From positions 1-8,836 of the forward strand of contig CAUJIL010000227.1 of the NCBI GenBank assembly GCA_963204845.1: a stretch of DNA of 8,836 nucleotides, in the 5' to 3' direction. Position numbers and translations under genes: made by a program. Source of the stretch: Pseudomonadota bacterium (GTDB taxonomy: Bacteria > Pseudomonadota > Gammaproteobacteria > Pseudomonadales > UBA5518). This document shows positions 5,063 through 8,836 of the stretch, piece after piece (the stretch's first letter is position 1; every line of letters begins with the position of its first letter). The notes beneath the pieces were generated by a model that was not told the DNA's origin, did not search any database, and saw only the letters and a program-made list of their open reading frames with translations.

Positions 5063-5808
5063 ACATCGACTGGACGACCTTCGCGCTGGAAATCGTCAAT
5101 TTCCTCGCGCTGGTCTGGATCCTGCAGCGCTTCCTGTACCGCCCGGTCATGGACACGCTGCGCGCGCGGCGCGAGGGCGTCGAGCGCACGCTCGCCGAGG
5201 CGCGCGCCAGCGAGCAACGCGCGCGCGCGCTGCAGGTGCAGTTCGAGGACCGGCTGGCGGAGTGGAACCGCGAGAAGACCGCCGCGCGCGTCGCGCTCGA
5301 AGCCGAGTTCGGGCGCGAACGCGCACGGCGTCTCGAGGAGATCGAACAGGAGTGCCGCGAGGAGAAGGCGCGTCACGCGGCGGTCGAGGCGCACCACGCG
5401 CGCGAGCTGCAGCGTGACCTCGAGACCCGCGCGCTGGCGCAGGCGCGGCGCTTCACCGCGGCGCTGCTCGCGCGGCTCGCCACCCCGGCGCTCGAGGAGC
5501 GCCTGGTCGAACTGCTGCTCGCGGACCTCGGTTCGCTCGGTGAACAACAGGTACGCGGCCTGCGCGATGCGCTCGCGGACCCGGCGGCGAGCGTGCGGGT
5601 GACCAGCGCCTTCGTGCTCGACGAGGCGCTGCGTGCGCGCATCACCGACGCACTGTCGGAGCGCCTGGGCACGCGGTTGTCGCCGCGGTTCGAACAGGAC
5701 CCCGCATTGCTCGCGGGACTGCGCGTCTCGCTCGGGCCCTGGCACCTGCAGCTCGACCTCGCCGACGAGGCGAACGCCTTCGACGGAGCCGCGCGCCATG
5801 GCGACTGA
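5059..5808 (+). CDS. atpF: N-type ATPase, Fo subunit b with delta-like C-terminal domain
   Basis: Peripheral-stalk subunit of 249 residues; ordinary b subunits have about 156. One N-terminal membrane helix (about 5-27, FALEIVNFLALVWILQRFLY) is followed by a long, highly charged coiled coil (about 32-135). Residues 178-235 (VRVTSAFVLDEALRARITDA, then a conserved-looking LGTRLSPRFEQDPALLAGLRV and VSLGPWHLQLDL) follow the pattern of the delta subunit C-terminal domain: V-SA-L-E, a helix, RL, then D-L-AG-V-G. N-ATPase operons lack a delta gene, so this part probably attaches the stalk to the alpha subunits. The start shares ATGA with the atpE stop, and the 3' end overlaps atpA by 11 bp. No separate delta gene is present in the window. 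Confidence 0.93.
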   Translation: MNIDWTTFALEIVNFLALVWILQRFLYRPVMDTLRARREGVERTLAEARASEQRARALQVQFEDRLAEWNREKTAARVALEAEFGRERARRLEEIEQECREEKARHAAVEAHHARELQRDLETRALAQARRFTAALLARLATPALEERLVELLLADLGSLGEQQVRGLRDALADPAASVRVTSAFVLDEALRARITDALSERLGTRLSPRFEQDPALLAGLRVSLGPWHLQLDLADEANAFDGAARHGD

Positions 5809-7294
5809 GAGCGCCTCGGGGCTCGCGCGCCAGGCCAACTGGCTGGAAGGCTACGCGCCGCGGCTGCGGGTGTCCGAGCGCGGGCGGGTGATTGCGGTCG
5901 GCGACGGCATCGCGTGGATCCAGGGACTGCCGTCGGCAGGCATGGACGAGGTGCTGCACTTCGAGGACGGCAGCCGCGGGCTGGTATTCCACCTGGGTGC
6001 GGATCGCATCGGCGCGATCCTGCTCGACCACGGCAGCCGCAACGACGGCCTGGCCGCCGGCGCGGCGGCGTTCCTCGGCGGCCGCACGCTCGACATCGGC
6101 ACCGGCGACGACCACCTCGGGCGCGTGATCGACCCGACCGGCAACGCACTCGACGACGGGCCGCCGATCCGCCCGAGTGCGCGCCGCGCGCTCGAGCCGC
6201 CGTCGCCGCAGATCCCGCAGCGCGACTTCGTCGACCGTCCGCTGGTCACCGGCTGCAAGATCGTCGACACCATGATCCCGATCGGCAAGGGCCAGCGCCA
6301 GCTGGTCATCGGCGATGCCGGCACCGGCAAGAGCGCGCTGGCGCTCGATACCGTGATCGCCCAGCGCGGGCGCAACGTGCTGTGCGTCTACGTGCTGATC
6401 AGCCAGAAGCGCTCGACCGTGGTCGCGACCGTGGAGACGCTGCGCCGCCACGGCGCGCTCGCCTACACCTGCGTGGTGGTTGCCGAGGCCAGCGCCACGC
6501 CGGGGCTGAAGTACATCGCTCCGTTCGCTGGCTGCGCGATCGCCGAGGGCTGGATGTGGGCCGGCCGCGATGTGCTGATCGTCTACGACGACCTCACCAC
6601 GCACGCGCGCGCCTACCGCGAACTGTCGCTGCTGCTGCGCCGTCCGCCGGGACGCGAGGCGTATCCGGGCGACATCTTCTACCTGCATTCGCGGCTGCTC
6701 GAGCGCTCGACGCGCCTCGCCGCCGCCAGCGGCGGCGGCAGCATGACGGCGCTGCCGCTGGTGGAGACCGAACAGGGCGAGATCTCCGCCTACATCCCCA
6801 CCAACCTGATCTCGATCACCGACGGCCAGATCTACCTCGACCCACGGCTGTTCGCCGCCGGCTTCCTGCCCGCGATCGACGTCACGCGCTCGGTCTCGCG
6901 CATCGGCGGCAAGGCCCAGCATCCCGCGATCAAGACCGAGGCCGGCCGCATGAAGCTCGACTACCTGCAGTTCCAGGAGCTCGAGATCTTCACGCGCTTC
7001 GGCTCGCGCCTGGAGGCCAGCGTCGAGGCGCGCATCCGCCGCGGGCGGCTGCTGCGCGAACTGCTGAAGCAGGACCGGCTGGCGCCGCTGGCGCCGGAGC
7101 AGCACCTGGCCTGGCTGATCGCCTGCAACGAGGGGATGTTCGACGGCCTGGACCCGCAGCAGGTGCGCTCGCGCCTCACGCAACTGCTGGGAGCGATCGG
7201 CGGGCTCGGGCTCGGTCTGGGCAGCGAACGCGCCGACTGGGTGAACGCGGTGCGCACCTGCCTCGGGGAAGGAACGCGTGAGCCGCCGGCATGA
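5798..7294 (+). CDS. atpA: N-type ATPase, F1 subunit alpha
   Basis: Non-catalytic nucleotide-binding subunit alternating with beta in the F1 hexamer. The 498 residues show the N-terminal barrel (GRVIAVGDGIAWIQGLPSAG, 29-48), P-loop GDAGTGKS (172-179), Walker B VLIVYDDL (259-266) and the signature SLLLRRPPGREAYPGDIFYL (277-296). The arginine finger in SVSRIGGKAQ is Arg368. Housekeeping alpha usually has GDRQTGKT, so the Arg-Gln pair is replaced by Ala-Gly. The ATG at 5798 is chosen because GGAG (5785-5788) precedes it by 9 nt and the sequence upstream in this frame is the b subunit read out of frame. It overlaps atpF by 11 bp and atpG by 17 bp. Confidence 0.97.
   Translation: MATESASGLARQANWLEGYAPRLRVSERGRVIAVGDGIAWIQGLPSAGMDEVLHFEDGSRGLVFHLGADRIGAILLDHGSRNDGLAAGAAAFLGGRTLDIGTGDDHLGRVIDPTGNALDDGPPIRPSARRALEPPSPQIPQRDFVDRPLVTGCKIVDTMIPIGKGQRQLVIGDAGTGKSALALDTVIAQRGRNVLCVYVLISQKRSTVVATVETLRRHGALAYTCVVVAEASATPGLKYIAPFAGCAIAEGWMWAGRDVLIVYDDLTTHARAYRELSLLLRRPPGREAYPGDIFYLHSRLLERSTRLAAASGGGSMTALPLVETEQGEISAYIPTNLISITDGQIYLDPRLFAAGFLPAIDVTRSVSRIGGKAQHPAIKTEAGRMKLDYLQFQELEIFTRFGSRLEASVEARIRRGRLLRELLKQDRLAPLAPEQHLAWLIACNEGMFDGLDPQQVRSRLTQLLGAIGGLGLGLGSERADWVNAVRTCLGEGTREPPA
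7267..7273 (+). promoter_or_regulatory. Ribosome binding site deciding the GTG start of atpG
   Basis: The purine run GGAAGGA ends 4 nt before the GTG at 7278. An ATG at 7291 is in another frame, and no other in-frame start precedes the conserved N-terminal helix, so GTG is the likely start although it lies inside atpA. Confidence 0.6.
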
Positions 7295-8156
7295 ACTCGC
7301 GCGCCATCTGGGCGCGCTCGACGACATCGCCGGCGTGATGTCGGCGATGCGCGCCCTGGCGCTGATGGAGACGCACACGCTGCAGGAGTTCCTGCACGCG
7401 CAGCGCCGCATGGTGCGCGGCATCGAGGACGCGCTGGCGGAGTTCCTCGCCTGGCACCCCGACCCGGCCGCCGCCGCGCCACCCGCGCGCGAGATCTGTG
7501 TCGTGGTCGGCTCGGAGCAGGGTTTCTGCGGCGACTTCAACGAAACGCTGCTGCGCGCGCGCGACGCGCTGTGCGCGCGGCGCGCGGTGCCACCGGCGTG
7601 GCTCGGCATCGGCCAGCGCCTCGGCAGCCGCCTCGAGGACGCGGGCGACGCGCTGCTCGCACTGCCCGGCGCGAGCGTTGCCGACGAGGTCCCGCGCGTG
7701 CTGGCGCGGTTGACGCGCGAACTCGGTGCGCTGCAGAACTCGCCCGCATGGGCAGGTTGCGCGCTGAGCGTGCTGCATCACTGCGATGCGAGCGGCACGG
7801 TGCGCCTGCGCGAGCTGTTGCCGGTGCGCAACCTGCCGGCGGCGCCGCGGCGCGCCTTCGCGCCGCTGCTGCACGTCGCGGCGCACGCGCTGCAGCCCGC
7901 GCTCAACGCGCAGTATCTGCACGCGGCGCTGAACGAGGTGCTGTTCAGTTCGCTGATGGCCGAGAGCCGCCAGCGCCACCTGCACATGGACCAGGCGCTG
8001 AAGAAGCTCGACGAGGACCGCGCGCGCCTGCGGCTGGCGTGGAACGCGCAGCGCCAGGAGGACATCACCGAGGAAATCGAGGTGATCCTGCTCTCGACGC
8101 AGGACCCCGATCAGCGCGTGCCCGCACCGGCCACGAAGCGGCACGCGCCACGCTGA
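7278..8156 (+). CDS. atpG: N-type ATPase, F1 subunit gamma
   Basis: Central rotor shaft linking the F1 hexamer to the c ring. The 292-residue protein has the expected N-terminal helix (about 1-55, with HELARHLGALDDIAGVMSAMRALAL). The Rossmann-like core carries SEQGFCGDFNETL (79-91), equivalent to the family's D-x-GLCGGFN segment. The C-terminal helix (about 205-272) ends in WNAQRQEDITEEIEVILLST, matching the conserved R-Q-xx-IT-E-xxE-I ending that enters the alpha-beta hexamer. The similarity to housekeeping gamma is weak over the middle, as is usual in the alternate family. Translation starts with GTG inside the end of atpA. It is the last gene of the operon, 12 bp before the convergent CoA-transferase gene. 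Confidence 0.93.
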   Translation: MSRRHELARHLGALDDIAGVMSAMRALALMETHTLQEFLHAQRRMVRGIEDALAEFLAWHPDPAAAAPPAREICVVVGSEQGFCGDFNETLLRARDALCARRAVPPAWLGIGQRLGSRLEDAGDALLALPGASVADEVPRVLARLTRELGALQNSPAWAGCALSVLHHCDASGTVRLRELLPVRNLPAAPRRAFAPLLHVAAHALQPALNAQYLHAALNEVLFSSLMAESRQRHLHMDQALKKLDEDRARLRLAWNAQRQEDITEEIEVILLSTQDPDQRVPAPATKRHAPR

Positions 8157-8165
8157 CCCGGCGCG
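8144..8165. terminator. Weak hairpin between convergent genes, possible terminator
   Basis: CGCGCC (8144-8149) and GGCGCG (8160-8165) can form a 6-bp stem with a 10-nt loop that spans the end of atpG and the short gap to the convergent gene. There is no T-run on either strand, so it is not a textbook intrinsic terminator and may be chance in GC-rich DNA. Confidence 0.2.
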
Positions 8166-8168
8166 GGA

Positions 8169-8836
8169 TCAGGAGGGCTTGCGGCGTGCCGCGCGCCTCG
8201 CCTCGATGTCGGCGGTGTCGGCCACCAGCCCGCCAGCAATCAGCGCATCGACCTCGGCGGCCGAATAGCCCAGCTCCGCCATCAGTTCGCGCGTGTTCTC
8301 GCCCAGCATCGGCGGATGCAGGCGCACGCTGCCCGGGGTGCGGTAGAAGCGGATCGGCACGCCGGTCAGCTGCAGCTCGCCGAGCGCGGGGTGCTGCGTC
8401 GAGACGATCATGTTGTTGTGCAGGATCTGCGGATCGCGCACCACGTCCTCGACCTGGTTGATCGGGGCGGTCAGCACGTCGGCTGCGACCAGCCTGGGGA
8501 TCAGTTCCTCGCGCGTGTAGGCGCTGGTGCGCTCGGACACCACGCGATCGAGCTCGTCCTGGTTCACGAGCCGCGCCGTGATGTCGTGGAAGCGCGGGTC
8601 GGTGTCCCAGTCGACCTCGAGCGCACGGCACAGCTTGACGAAGAACTTCTCGCCCGGCGTGGTGATCACGACGTGGCCGCCGTCACGCGTGGGGTAGACC
8701 CCCGATGGCGCGAAATACAGGCTGCGGTTGCCGGTGCGTACCGGCGCTTCGCCGGTCGTGAGATAAGCGCCGATCGAACTCGCCTGCGCGTGCATCAGCG
8801 AGTCCAGCAGCGAGACCTCGACGCGCTGGCCCTCGC
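8169..8836 (-). CDS. Class III CoA-transferase (CaiB/BaiF family), C-terminal part (runs off right edge)
   Basis: The 221 complete codons on the minus strand encode the C-terminal half of a formyl-CoA transferase-like (CaiB/BaiF) enzyme, which moves coenzyme A between carboxylic acids in the cytoplasm. The visible pieces are EGQRVEVSLLDSLM, the usual helix of the central domain. After it come a PSGVYPTRDGGHVVITTPG segment, a helical part with DPRFHDITARLVNQDEL, the A-P-INQ-ED-V-DPQ turn (about 150 residues before the end, read as LTAPINQVEDVVRDPQIL), and the family ending PPMLGENTRELMAELGYS followed by a basic tail (ARRAARRKPS). The catalytic aspartate lies in the N-terminal half outside the window. 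The frame is open to the edge; the family is usually about 380-420 residues. The substrate cannot be named, and no link to the ATPase is evident. Confidence 0.93.
   Translation of the reverse strand, partial: EGQRVEVSLLDSLMHAQASSIGAYLTTGEAPVRTGNRSLYFAPSGVYPTRDGGHVVITTPGEKFFVKLCRALEVDWDTDPRFHDITARLVNQDELDRVVSERTSAYTREELIPRLVAADVLTAPINQVEDVVRDPQILHNNMIVSTQHPALGELQLTGVPIRFYRTPGSVRLHPPMLGENTRELMAELGYSAAEVDALIAGGLVADTADIEARRAARRKPS

Noticed and set aside
5642..7609. 655-codon minus-strand open frame opposite atpF, atpA and atpG
   Set aside because: It is the antisense shadow of three well-supported genes. Its composition is biased to Arg/Ala/Asp/Val, it has no start context, and no domain is visible.
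1..8836. CRISPR arrays, tRNA or rRNA genes, insertion sequences, attachment sites
   Set aside because: No regularly spaced repeats, no tRNA-like cloverleaf or rRNA segments, and no transposase or terminal inverted repeats were seen on either strand.

Overview
The window is very GC-rich bacterial DNA. It looks like a Gram-negative proteobacterium: it has the N-terminal two thirds of an outer-membrane TonB-dependent receptor and a CaiB/BaiF-type CoA-transferase, a pairing common in marine or soil proteobacteria with large substrate ranges. The genus cannot be fixed from the sequence.

Layout. (1) Positions 1-1527, minus strand: TonB-dependent receptor, running off the left edge (C-terminal barrel missing). 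(2) Positions 1528-1982: divergent intergenic region with a probable receptor promoter, a compound direct/inverted repeat that looks like an operator, an imperfect 50-bp tandem duplication, and a probable promoter for the plus-strand operon. (3) Positions 1983-8156, plus strand: eight tightly packed genes for a second-type rotary ATPase (N-ATPase, also called alternate F1Fo ATPase) in the order atpD-atpC-atpQ-atpB-atpE-atpF-atpA-atpG (beta, epsilon, AtpQ, a, c, b/delta-like, alpha, gamma). (4) Positions 8169-8836, minus strand: C-terminal half of a class III CoA-transferase, convergent with atpG and running off the right edge.

The operon encodes a complete F1 head (alpha, beta, gamma, epsilon) and membrane motor (a, c, b). 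There is no separate delta gene; the C-terminal third of b resembles the C-terminal domain of delta and probably replaces it. Every gene junction overlaps (1-17 bp), so translation is probably coupled from beta to gamma. The Walker motifs, catalytic glutamate, alpha arginine finger, stator arginine of subunit a and rotor glutamate of subunit c are all intact, so the enzyme should be active.

The most notable points are departures from the published N-ATPase pattern (atpDCQRBEFAG, Na+-type c subunit). atpR is missing: atpQ overlaps atpB directly. The c subunit has Met30 and Leu65 where Na+-binding c subunits have Gln/Glu and Thr. Together these suggest an AtpR-less, probably proton-coupled N-ATPase subtype. 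Other features worth a look are an unusual P-loop in alpha, an almost G-free leader in front of atpE, and the repeats upstream of the operon.
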